A DNA stretch of 64,000 bases, taken from contig JAUCEF010000013.1 of the NCBI GenBank assembly GCA_033558025.1, positions 2,287,001 through 2,351,000 on the forward strand. Reading direction: 5' to 3'. This DNA comes from Phytophthora sp. 'mugwort' (Eukaryota; Oomycota; Peronosporomycetes; Peronosporales; Peronosporaceae). Both the position numbers and the translations under genes were made by a program. The notes below the pieces were generated by a model. That model saw only the letters and a program-made list of their open reading frames with translations. It was not told the DNA's origin and did not search any database. The stretch's first letter is position 1. Each line of letters opens with the position of its first letter. This document shows positions 55,020 through 64,000 of this stretch, piece by piece.

Positions 55020-56500
55020 TGTATTGCTGGGAGTTCATATTTGCAGGAGGCCTTTTTTTTGATATTCGCAGAAGGAACATAGTCAAATGAAGTTTATTTG
55101 TGTCGTGTACGCATCTGTTTTTGGTGCTCTGCTGTAACGGTACAAGAGCAGACTCTATTTTGAGTGGCTCAATACAAGCCCTAAACCAATGCTTTGTAAG
55201 CTCACTTCATGAATTCATTCATGGCGCCCTTATCACCTTCTGAGCTTGAGCCGGAATACACTCCGCGCGGGTGAGTACGTCCGGTACTACTCCCTACAGC
55301 ACGTACGTGGGGACCCACGAGGTGAGCGCATCAGCCGCGTACTCCGCGTTGACGTAATCAAGCTAGCCATCACTACCCGCCGGCGGTATCCGCTTCTGTC
55401 ACGCGATACAGACTTCACAACCAGCCCGTATCCGCGACTCCGGGTAAGTACTTTGACGGCATCTTTCACACTCTTCTTATTTGCAAAGCAGCTTCGGGGT
55501 GGCACGCCATACTCCATATTCGAGAATCAGTCATCGCGCCAAGCTGCCGGACACGTAGACCGACACTTTGCCAGACTTAGTCACGGCTGACCTGCCAGAC
55601 TTGGGCAAGGGCGAGCTGTCGGACGACGAGCTGCCTGTTTGGGCACGAAATATGCTGTTTCTGTTTGCACGGAGGCCGAGCTGCTGGACCTCTCCGTGAA
55701 CGCTGAGCTGCTGGACGTGAACGACGAGCTACTGGAGACCGAGCTGGTGCTGAAGCTGCTGCTGCTTGATTGCGGGGTAGTGGCGGGCTTCTGAGGAGAG
55801 TCGGTTAGATTGCTTGTGCTTTCCTTTTTCTCTTTGCTGTTTTATTTATGTGCATTACGCAAAGGCAAGGTTACGAAGGACTTCACGTCTTCGTGAGCAT
55901 TTAGGTGCCTCATGCGAATATCAACTCCTGTCTTGCTTATCTTAGCCCCTGCTCCGAAAGTAAACCTAAACGCTTGACTCGGATGTTTGTTTGCAAACAG
56001 TAACGCGTCTGCCGTTAGACCATAGCCACATTCCGCAATCAGAGCGAGTTATGTCAGTCACACTTCTTTGCATCAGATCCGGGTACAACTCTCTTACCGT
56101 CTTTTCGATGGCCTTTGAGGCCTCTTCAATGTTGCTTGAAGCTTCCGTCACCTTCGCGGCGAGTGCTGGCACACTTCCTGCATATTCGTCGAGGTCATCT
56201 TCACTATGTGCACTCAATGATGACGACGATGATGACAACGCCGAAGATGGTGGGGAGACGTCATCATCTCGTCCGTGTCGTGCTGAGCCTGTTCCAGCGT
56301 CAGCGTTCTGCTGTTGCTAGGGACCGTTTGTGCCACCGAGGCCTTCACCGCCGCAGCAATCTTCAGTTTGCTGATGAGCTGTAGCAGCGATATATCGGCG
56401 GGAATTTCCTCTCGATCGGACTTGGCCTTTTCCTTGGATCCCGCCTTTTCCTTTTCTGCATGAGCAGCTCCCACTGATTTCGTTAGGACCTGCACCCTCT
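55020..56500 (-). other. Unassigned section inside the nested Copia
   Basis: Longer than a Copia needs between gag and integrase. A minus frame at 56238-55966 gives a Ser/Asp/Glu-rich, helix-forming stretch (SAHSEDDLDEYAGSVPALAA), and one at 56495-56300 gives EEIPADISLLQLISKLKIAA. Neither is a known gag or protease part. It could be a divergent gag end or captured foreign sequence. Confidence 0.4.
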
Positions 56501-56519
56501 TGCCCGCGACAAAGATGCT

Positions 56520-57384
56520 GGTCCGCGCATCTTCGGGCAGTTCACCTTTCAGTGAGGCTCGTTGTCCCGATTGTGTCGGTCGTCATAGTAGAAGCACTCT
56601 TCTTGCTTATTGGGCTCATTCGACCGCCACTTGCGTTTGCCCAGTGGCTTGTTGGTTGCCACATAGTTGACGGGCACCGGCTGCGCTTTCATAGCCTGAA
56701 TTTGGCTGCGGCTCTTGTCCATGAAGACATTGCGCAGCAGAGCTTCAACTTTGTCCAAGCGGAACCCGCACAGCTGTAATCCACGTGATTTCCCCAGTAT
56801 TGACTAGGGAACAGCGACAGGATTTTGATCGCCGCATTCTGGTCGGTATCATCGTCATTCCCTTCAAATTCTCCCGTGATTGCCGGTTGATCCGGTTGCG
56901 CCTCTCTTTCACGCGGACGATGGGCTGTCCCACGGACGAAAAATCCATCACCAGTCATCGAACTCAGCAATCAGGGCAGCCACGCATTGGACGTTGAACT
57001 GACCGTAGTGACCTTCCAGTTGCTTCCATGCCACCGGCAGGCTCTCGTCGTTGAACGAGACACGGCGCGACTCCAGATAGCCTCTGGGTAGAGTCTGGCT
57101 CAGCAGACTCCGAATGTACGAGTCTTGATCAGTCAGGACCACAATCTGCCGTGCATCAATTCTTGTCCTCGGTTGGGACGGGGCACCTCACAACTGGCCA
57201 TCAGCAAATCTTTGTACTTGAACGCGGGTTTTTCTTTCCCCCTAAATCATCGCCTCATGCGCCAGCGCAGTGCTCTTCTGGCGCAGGCGGCCGACGATGA
57301 GGTCCTTCCACACGCCAAACTGCCTGCCGTCTTTTTGGGGAAGACGAGCCTATCCAGCGTCTGACTTCCATCGTTGCTTGCCAT
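56520..57384 (-). pseudogene. Gag of the nested Copia, broken
   Basis: It starts at ATG 57384 (MASNDGSQTLDRLVFPKK), 26 bases inside the 5' LTR. Later pieces include RAVSFNDESLPVAWKQLEGH, VQCVAALIAEFDDW and KPLGKRKWRSNEPNKQEECF. The ECFYYDDRHN stretch is where a CCHC zinc knuckle should be, but the second Cys is lost. Several stops occur. Confidence 0.6.
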
Positions 57385-57409
57385 TTTGCTCTGTGTCCTT
57401 TACTTAAAA

Positions 57410-57802
57410 TGGTAGACTGAATGGAAGCCTCTCTGGTCTCAAGTGCCTTTATTACTCTTTATAAACCCCTACCTACTGCTATCTAGCAGACATGCTCAGA
57501 TTGAAGCAAAAATAGAATGAGGAGCTCGTCTTCGACTTTCTACATCTTTGCTTCCCTTCCTCATCGCACCAATATTTGCCTCGGTCAGAGAGGCGGCAAG
57601 AGTCAATAGAAATTGGCTCCTCTACCAACCATGTGGTCGTAGTATCGTAGACTACATAGACACTTCATATGGCATAGTGTAATCCATATAACATTGTTAT
57701 TCTGTCACGCACAGTACTAGTCCAGCCCATCCTCGGATCGTCTGTCGGTCTCTACCGAGCAGACGCATCCCTTGGTACTCTCCTCCAGTGCTGGGCTTAA
57801 CA
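57410..57802 (-). repeat. 5' LTR of the nested Copia (family B)
   Basis: 393 bases with TG...CA borders and the same orientation as 52169-52560. The right border is followed directly by the CGCGG duplication. Confidence 0.9.
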
Positions 57803-57807
57803 CGCGG
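57803..57807. repeat. Target-site duplication CGCGG, right copy
   Basis: Matches 52164-52168 exactly. Confidence 0.9.
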
Positions 57808-57866
57808 CACCTCCATTTTTCAGGATGTCGTGAATGTCACCTAGGTCCTTCGTGTGAGGATATCAC
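57803..57866 (-). mobile_element. Copia family A, continuation of the split reverse transcriptase
   Basis: The stretch CACCTCCATTTTTCAGGATG and on to CCTAGGTCCTTCGTGTG corresponds, with substitutions, to 53385-53445 of the nested element, the place expected if 52163 and 57808 were once adjacent. Similarity fades after about 57866. Confidence 0.65.
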
Positions 57867-58970
57867 GTCCTTGCGCCGTGAGGCTCCGCCGTGGCGTCGA
57901 AGAGAAAGCTCGGCGTACTCCTAACCATCCAAATTCCTCGGAGTTGGACTTCTCCGTTGGATAGGAGCCAATCAAGGGAAGACCGGCTCTGCTCACTTGA
58001 GCGGCAGAGGAGAGATGCTAAGCGCAAGTGCCTCTTGATGCGGCTACAGTTCGTGTTGCGCTTGGCTGTTAAGGCAAACTTTATCAGCAGCACGCTACAA
58101 GCTTTTTTTTGCGGGTATACTCCGTATAGTCTTGTTGAACAGGGATCCGACCATTTTCGATGGTAAGCAGTAATCATACAGCAATGTATCTCTTCTTCAA
58201 ATTTCTCTTTTCTTTAAAGAAACAATATTAAATTTCATAGCTGAAAGCTATGAAGGGGCAAGAAGCGCGGGCGCACGAGAAGGGTGCGCGCTGGGATGCA
58301 GTCATGGGCTACGGCAACGTAACTGGCGAGATGTAACTCGGACAAACAAGGGGTTCTTCCCTTTAAACAAATGAGGGTAGGGAAAGCACAATTACCTATA
58401 AGTAAAATAATAAAAGTCATGACTGGGTCATGACCTTTTGCTCGATATCGCAAGATACCATGTGACCCAAACGATAGACAACCAGATACCAAAAGGCGGT
58501 TCACGACCCGAATCCCCCCCCTTTGATTGGCTAATTCGGAAGCATTATCTGGGACTCCCAGACTGAGAGAGACTCGCACGCAAAGAAAGACTTGGGTGTG
58601 TGTGTGGGGGGGGGGTAAGGGCTCGCTTACTACGCCAACGAGATAGCCTAAAAAAATTACAAGGGTCTTACCGCGAGCCTGATGCGCGGGAGATACGAGA
58701 CGTGTTGTGCATCAGAAAGACGTCCAATGCGCAAAGAGACCGGCGCCACCCCAAACTGGGAGGAGCGGACGGAAGCGAGCGGTGCGCGGAGAGGGTAAGT
58801 GGTGCTGAGACTTCTGCTGGGCTGGGTTTTGAAGGATGCTAATACTAGCAGAATTTGATGTGCTAGAATCGTACCAAGGTACTGTATGTGTAAGAAGGCG
58901 ACTACAGCTACAAATCGAGATGACATGAAGGTAATCGACGTGCTATCATGTATTCACAATAGGATAAGGC
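57867..58970. other. Spacer, no gene supported
   Basis: Short frames overlap on both strands with no known motif. The stretch 58590-58615 has a GT run followed by ten G. It may be the remains of further elements. Confidence 0.4.
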
Positions 58971-59473
58971 CTAACTATGACGTATTATATGTACTGCGTA
59001 ACCACTTAGAGAATGCATCGATACTTCCCCCCGCTCATCATCAGCCATGTCAATAGCAGACTCGGCGGACATGCCTCCTTGCACTAAACGCCGTACGTAT
59101 TTGGTGACATGCAAGCGTCTTGAAACAAACTTTGACTCTCTTGTATATGAGCGCCATTGTGTGCCATACGGACGCTCTAAGATTCCATAAAAGGCTGGCT
59201 TGCTAAACCCTCGTGCCATTCAGTCCACAGCTGGCTTACGGTAGCACATCATGCTCCGGGATACTACGAGTAGAAGACGGTACGGCTTGTTGCTGGGTAA
59301 TAGCAGGCGTATTCATTGCGCGACTAATTGAGTTTGTAAGGGTTACATCGCTGTCATATTAGGTACAGGCTGCAGTCGGAAGGCAACTTCACCTTGAAGA
59401 AATGAAGTGAGCTGTCCTTGCATTAGCTGCACTAAGTTCACCAAATCCACGTGCGTTGATTCTAGTGTGTTCA

Positions 59474-60981
59474 TTACTGCGGATGTTGGGTACAAATTTG
59501 TTCAGTCAAGAGAGATATGGCTTGAAGTAGCGCTTCGACGCGGTGTTGAGCTGCCTGCATAGCAGCAAAGAGCTGTGTGCGATATTGCTGAAAGCGTTCA
59601 CCAAATATGTGATGGTCTCTTATTCTAGCAGGGAGATGCTCAAACAGAACGGCGCCATCTTGAACCCGAACTACACGTAAGTACTCCAGCAACTCAATGA
59701 ATCCACGTGCAGCTAAATTTCGCTCCCATTCTCCTCCTAATATTTTTTCTTTGAGCGTTTATTGACCTGGGAAAATGTCTAGTAGGAGTTCATCAGGTGG
59801 ATCAACAGTTGCGCGGTTCAAATAATACAGACGAGACTTTGGCGGATGACCAGAGAGCGCGAATAGCTTCTCTAGCTATAGGAGCGGCGTATACAGCCTC
59901 CACTATATCCATACCCCACCGCCCGTGTCTGCGCGTTTGAGATATGTCAACATCTCAGGCTGGCGTACACCTTGCTGTCTGTTGATGTGTGCCTTCTTAT
60001 TGAACGTCAGCCCAAGATGTTTAAAAACCGCTTCATAGCTGTTCTTGTGCGTTTGATAAGAGATTGATTTTGCTCGATTCTTACCACATAAAAACTTGAT
60101 GTCGTACCAATTTTGAGCGCGGCGGAATGATGGCAGCGGCTTCAAGTTGACGTGAAGCGCTTAAAAGAAATAAAAAGCAACTGCTCCAATAGGGCATAAG
60201 TGCACGTTGTTGTTCCGCATGCATCCAATAAGCTGAAGTTTTCCATACGTATTTGTTTTACCGTGTTGAATCAGTAAGACGAGATCTGTGCAAGGCTGGA
60301 AAGCGTCTTTATCAAGTGGCTGCGAGAGCATATCCGCGAATTCGAGGTCGCGAATATTTTCACCGCGTAGTAAGTCGTAGTGAGAAACGAGGAATGCAGC
60401 TAGCCCTCGAAGATCATCAAGATGAAAACAGAAACCGTCGCAAATTTGTTGGAACTGAGATTCCGAATGGTAGCCATCGAGAAGGGATCCAATACCTCGG
60501 TCTCAGTAGTTCTTCTTCCTAGTTTGAGTTGTCTCAGCTTGTACATTCCTAAGCACTGCTTCACCTGAAGCGACCTCGGGTGCTCATTCGAGTTAATATG
60601 TAACGCCACTTGCTGCTAATATAGATATACCACAGCATTAGCATAACCACAAATAGTTAACCCGCCCACAGTCTTGCCCTTCTTCTTCATTGACTCTCTC
60701 CTCACAACTTCCTCAGTTAAAAAGAGATGCAAGTTGCCCTTAGTTACAGTCACACCGTCGCTGAACTCCATTGTATTGCACCATTCGATGAACTCATTCT
60801 GGTAGCCTCCGTATTTTCTCTTCATATTGATAGGTCGTGCTTCCAACGCTGTTCTGAGTGTCGCTCGCTCGCTTTCCTCCATCTCGACGCGGATAGCACT
60901 ATCATGGCCCCGTCGGTGTAGGCGCGTAACAGGAGATGCTATTGCGTACGAGCGGATCGAGACGCAAGATTTTTTTGACAT
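59474..60981 (-). mobile_element. Tyrosine-recombinase relic of the Ndc10/CBF3-like type
   Basis: From ATG 60981 a 121-codon frame gives the N-terminal domain (YGGYQNEFIEWC, DGVTVTKGNLHLFLTEEVVR, TICGYANAVVYLY). Further pieces lie downstream in other frames: QHGKTNTYGKLQLIGCMRNN and HLCPIGAVAFYFF (60250-60150), KPLPSFRRAQNWYDIKF and GLTFNKKAHINRQQGVRQPE (60140-59960), and LEYLRVVRVQDGAVLFEHLP near 59690. The KTNTYGKLQ...LCPIGAVAFY pattern is the hallmark of the Ndc10-like domain 2 seen in fungal Crypton-type elements. It is distinct from Crypton relics 1 and 2. Stops and frame changes show decay. The position of catalytic residues could not be confirmed. Confidence 0.65.
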
Positions 60982-61321
60982 CAGGGCAGTGTCTGTTCAC
61001 GTTTGAACAGTGTGAGGCGGCGCCAAGAAAAACAGATATTTAGATTGACACCAAGAAAACAGATATTTCGATTAGGTCCAAAATCTGATATTGACTCGGG
61101 TAAGGACCCATACTATTTTCAGTCTAATACTCATCCAATAAATAAATTAAAATTTAATTTCAATTTTAAAAAGTGTCGACATCCGCGTAATATTCGTTAT
61201 ATATTGGGGCGACATCTCCTTGGCGCGACCTTCCCGTTAAAGCGTCGGATTCAAGATCGTCAGCATGGTGCGATGACTGCAACTGCATTATGCTAGGGAT
61301 CTCTGTACTAAACCCCTCTTC
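60982..61321. promoter_or_regulatory. Spacer between the transposon island and the roadblock gene
   Basis: About 340 bases, AT-rich around 61130-61170, with a short duplicated AACAGATATTT block (61029 and 61059). It should contain the promoter of the dynein light-chain gene. No element end was identified. Confidence 0.4.
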
Positions 61322-61730
61322 ATGCCACAGCCGGGATACGAGGCCGAGGAGACCATCAAGCGCATCAAGAGCCACAAGGGCGTGCAAGCAGTGCTGATCG
61401 TCAACCACGAGGGCGTGCCCATCTACTCGAGCACAAGCGACGAGGAGTTCGCCATGGACCACGCGGCGCTCATCTCGCAACTGGCGGCCAAAGCCAAGTC
61501 CACCATCCGAACGCTGGACCCTACCAACGACATGACGTTTCTTAGGATCCGCTCCAAGAAGCACGAGATCATGATCGCCCCCGGTCTGCACTTTACCGCT
61601 ACATCCTGTTACTCCTAGACCTGTTGACTCACGCTTGCTCTTGTTGCTTACTGCAGACAAGGAGTATGCGCTAATCGTGATTCAGAATCCGACCCCGGGC
61701 GCCGAGCAGGACACCGCCGACAATAACTGA
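61322..61730 (+). CDS. Roadblock/LC7 dynein light chain
   Basis: Two exons (61322-61583 and 61657-61730) give 111 residues, the usual length. The sequence shows the LC7 pattern: IKRIKSHKGVQAVLIVNHEG, then VPIYSSTSDEE, ISQLAAKAKSTIRTLDPTND, the strand FLRIRSKKHEIMIAP, and after the intron DKEYALIVIQNP. Roadblock dimers link the dynein intermediate chain in cytoplasmic and flagellar dyneins. The last residues (EQDTADNN) are polar and unstructured. The ATG fits the N-terminal length of the family. It lies next to the transposon island but is intact. Confidence 0.95.
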
Positions 61731-62714
61731 GCGCTAGTCACTGGTCACACACGTTAATATCACCATTTGATTCATTGCATCAGCCTCTTGCGCGTTTATC
61801 CAGTACCAACTTCAGGAAGGAGAAGAAGGGATGTACGTGTCGGGATGAGAGTTCGAAGAGTCTTGTTTGGTGTAAATATTGCGGCCGGCAATAATACCTG
61901 GGTTTTGTGGACACTGGATCTGGATATTACGGACACAGGATCAACGTCAATGTCAGCTTCAATGCCTAAATATCTAATGATCCCCATGATCCCCATGAGT
62001 GTAGCAGACTAGTACCGACACCATACGGCGACGACTGATAAATATTTGTTTGCTATGCTGTAGTGCCGGAAATATTGTAACGCAACAATTTTAACAATTT
62101 TTGAACGTTGGTGCTCGAGAGACTGAATCTATTCTCGTACTCCTAGCTGACCACGCCTGTGATCAGCTTCGTCTTCGGCGCGTACCTGTACCTGTCGCTC
62201 AACAGCTTCGGATGCCAATACAACACGAGGCCTTCTCGTGCGCCTTGCAAATGCAAGAACCCCCGCGACTGCACGCCGGCAAACGCTTTGGCATGGACAA
62301 GATGCTGCGTCGTTGGGGCAGTTACGAGCAGCCAGGGGCAAATGGATCTCTCTGGTCAGACTAAAACGTGTGTGCCCCGAAGTAGTGAAGGCAACGGTCG
62401 CTGGACGGTACAGTAAACACCACGGACCGCGTCAACGTGCATTGCATCGACCGCGTGCTGATCCGCATCCGCTTCAACTTGCCACCATTGCCGACAAACG
62501 TCCCAATCATTCCATTATAAACCTAGTCTGCTCCATACAAAAACTAAGAGGTGTTTCTCCTCAATTCAAGGTTTTTCTCGTAAAACCTTACCATTTCCGC
62601 TTTTCACTTGGCTTCAGTATGCTCGTTGGTTGGTGGAGGACGAGCTCTGTTTGGCGCGAGATGCTTATCTTCAGTCATTCGCGAATTGGTGGTCTAGGAC
62701 ACAAACACTTCGCC
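61731..62714. other. Intergenic region with a GC-rich block of unclear status
   Basis: The block 62150-62460 is GC-rich and open in more than one plus frame (one gives [20 protein letters not shown] and ends at a stop near 62364). It could be a small unrecognised gene. No family was recognised, and the upstream frame that is continuous with the methyltransferase is not part of that protein. Confidence 0.35.
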
Positions 62715-64000
62715 ATGGTGAAGCGCAAGAAGCATGACAAGGACAAGTACTACAACCTGGCGAGGCAGCAGGGATACCGCGCGCGGTCGGCCTTCAAGCT
62801 CATCCAGCTGAATAAGAAGTATGACTTCCTGTCCACGGCCAAGGTGTGCATCGATCTGTGTGCCGCCCCTGGCGGTTGGTGTCAGGTCGCCGCAAAGTAC
62901 ATGCCAGCTTCCAGCATCATCCTGGGCATAGATCTGCTACCAATTCGTCCCATCCGAGGCGTTAAGACCTTCCAGTGCGATATCACGACGGTCCGGTGTC
63001 GCCAGATTATTAAGCAAGAGATGCAGAGCTGGCAAGCTGACGTTGTGCTCTGTGACGGCGCACCTAATGTCGGTGCAGAGTACTCGAAAGACGCCTACGT
63101 GCAAAACGAGCTGTCTTTGGTCGCTCTCAAGTTGGCGGTGGATGTCATGGGCCGCGGCGGTACCTTCGTGTCGAAGGTTTTCCGTTCGCAGGACTACAAT
63201 GCACTGCTTTGGGTCTTCAAGCAGCTGTTCAAGAAGGTTAGCGCCACCAAGCCTCTGTCGTCGCGTAACGAGTCGGCCGAGATCTTCGTAGTGTGTGAGC
63301 AATTCCTGGCCCCGCACTCGATTGACCCTAAGCTGTTCGATCCGAAGTACGTTTTCGACCAGGTCGACGCGCAAGAGAAGACGATAACTATCTTTCACCC
63401 CAAGTTTGGTGATCGCAAGCGCCACCGTGAAGGTATGTGTGCTCTATATTTATTTGTATTTATTTCCATGTCGGCTGCATTTTCTAGAGTCACTAGCGGC
63501 CAGAACCCCATTGGCATCTAGCGCTACTTGTAGCCAAGAGCAATATCAAGCGTTTTCGATGCCTGCACATGCTACCTACCTTCTTTCGGGAGGGGAAGTT
63601 CATTTGTTGCTTGCAGTTCGGGGCGATGATCTATGACATTCCCATTATACTTGTATGATAATCGATCGGATTTCAGCGATACTAACGATTGTATTGTAAT
63701 AATGTTCAGGTTATGACGATGCTCTGGGTATGACGTTGACCAACGAGTGCAGCGTCTCACAGTTCATTGACGACCACGACCCGATCCGTTTGTTGACGGA
63801 CACTACTAGCATCAAGTTCCTCCCCGAGGATGATGTGTACCGTGGCCACAAGTACACGACCAATGAGATCGTGACGTGTTTATCTGATCTTAAGGTATGT
63901 ATCAGCTATTTTGTTTATGCTTGATTGTGATGGGGTCCGACTAGAGAGAAGGAGATGAAGATCTCAAAGCTGAAGAATGTCTGAGCCCCATTGTTGTTCC
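62715..64000 (+). CDS. Spb1/FTSJ3-type rRNA 2'-O-methyltransferase, 5' part
   Basis: Exons 62715-63432 and 63710-63894; a further exon probably starts near 63945 and the gene leaves the window. It begins [18 protein letters not shown], with [16 protein letters not shown] next. The FtsJ/RrmJ fold is clear: [13 protein letters not shown] (SAM-binding loop), [18 protein letters not shown] (catalytic Asp), GGTFVSKVF (catalytic Lys) and [10 protein letters not shown] (catalytic Glu); Lys near residue 29 completes the K-D-K-E set. The family methylates 27S pre-rRNA in the nucleolus and takes part in large-subunit maturation. The second intron has a branch-like ACTAAC at 63681. The long frame upstream of the ATG is untranslated. 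The third-exon acceptor is uncertain because the expected VLGK-like continuation is not visible. Confidence 0.9.

Larger units (their letters stand above)
52169..57802 (-). mobile_element. Copia element, family B, complete borders, nested in Copia family A
   Basis: A 5634-base element with two direct LTRs (52169-52560 and 57410-57802) that begin TG and end CA, flanked by the 5-bp duplication CGCGG. The minus-strand internal order is gag (57384 down), a long uncertain region, integrase, reverse transcriptase and RNase H. The LTRs differ at roughly two dozen sites by eye, so the insertion is not very recent, and the coding parts carry stops. Joining its flanks restores a continuous Copia reverse-transcriptase sequence, which shows that it landed inside a relative. 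Confidence 0.92.

Noticed and set aside
62238..62714. Upstream extension of the Spb1-like frame
   Set aside because: No similarity to the family before [11 protein letters not shown], and the sequence reads like untranslated DNA.
1..64000. tRNA or rRNA genes
   Set aside because: Short B-box-like words (for example GGTTCAAATC near 774) do not sit in a cloverleaf; no rRNA sequence recognised.
1..64000. Secreted RXLR or CRN effector genes expected in a Phytophthora-type transposon island
   Set aside because: No open frame with a signal peptide plus RXLR or LFLAK motif in a plausible position was found.

Overview
The window is nuclear DNA of a filamentous eukaryote, most likely an oomycete of the Phytophthora type. 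This is inferred from short GT-AG introns (about 60-110 bases, several with a TACTAAC-like branch site), compact genes on both strands with short spacers, and a second half full of Crypton, Copia, Gypsy and hAT remnants. The genus is inference; no marker gene in the window settles it. All coordinates were worked out by hand. Genes are given as spans with the exons listed in the evidence.

Region 1 (1-23.98 kb) is gene dense. In order: the 5' part of a Rab1/Ypt1 GTPase (minus), divergent from a large RS/RGG-repeat protein with a SPOC domain; a PHD-finger/RCC1-repeat fusion; an EH-domain endocytic scaffold with repeated FGDF motifs; an Exo84-like exocyst subunit carrying PH and DEP-like domains; two tandem beta-carbonic anhydrases (minus); a multi-pass membrane protein (minus); a coiled-coil protein; a UBL-UBA-STI1-UBA protein (minus); and a small unknown two-exon protein (minus).

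Region 2 (23.98-28.04 kb) is 4 kb with no convincing gene. It holds a perfect 24-bp palindrome and a repeat-like stretch.

Region 3 (28.04-34.08 kb) holds a PB1-LIR-UBA protein that looks like a minimal p62/NBR1-type autophagy receptor. It faces a kinesin-14 with an N-terminal WW domain, whose coding sequence contains a perfect 32-bp inverted repeat. A seven-exon Vti1-like Qb-SNARE follows.

Region 4 (about 34.1-61 kb) is a transposon island: a dead hAT element with a BED finger; two Crypton tyrosine-recombinase relics, the second with an internal 1.1-kb inversion; a chromodomain fragment; a Copia element with one LTR; an unidentified degenerate ORF; Gypsy integrase remnants; a second Copia of the same LTR family in opposite orientation; and, inserted in its reverse-transcriptase region, a Copia element with both LTRs and an intact 5-bp target duplication (CGCGG). 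The island ends in a different, Ndc10/CBF3-like tyrosine-recombinase relic. Every element seen carries stops or frame breaks.

Region 5 (61.3-64 kb) returns to host genes: a roadblock/LC7 dynein light chain and the 5' part of a Spb1/FTSJ3-type rRNA methyltransferase that runs off the end.

A theme of regions 1 and 3 is membrane traffic and transport (Rab1, EH scaffold, exocyst subunit, Vti1 SNARE, kinesin-14, dynein light chain, PB1/LIR and UBL/UBA adaptors), with several domain combinations that seem unusual. The clustering itself may be chance.
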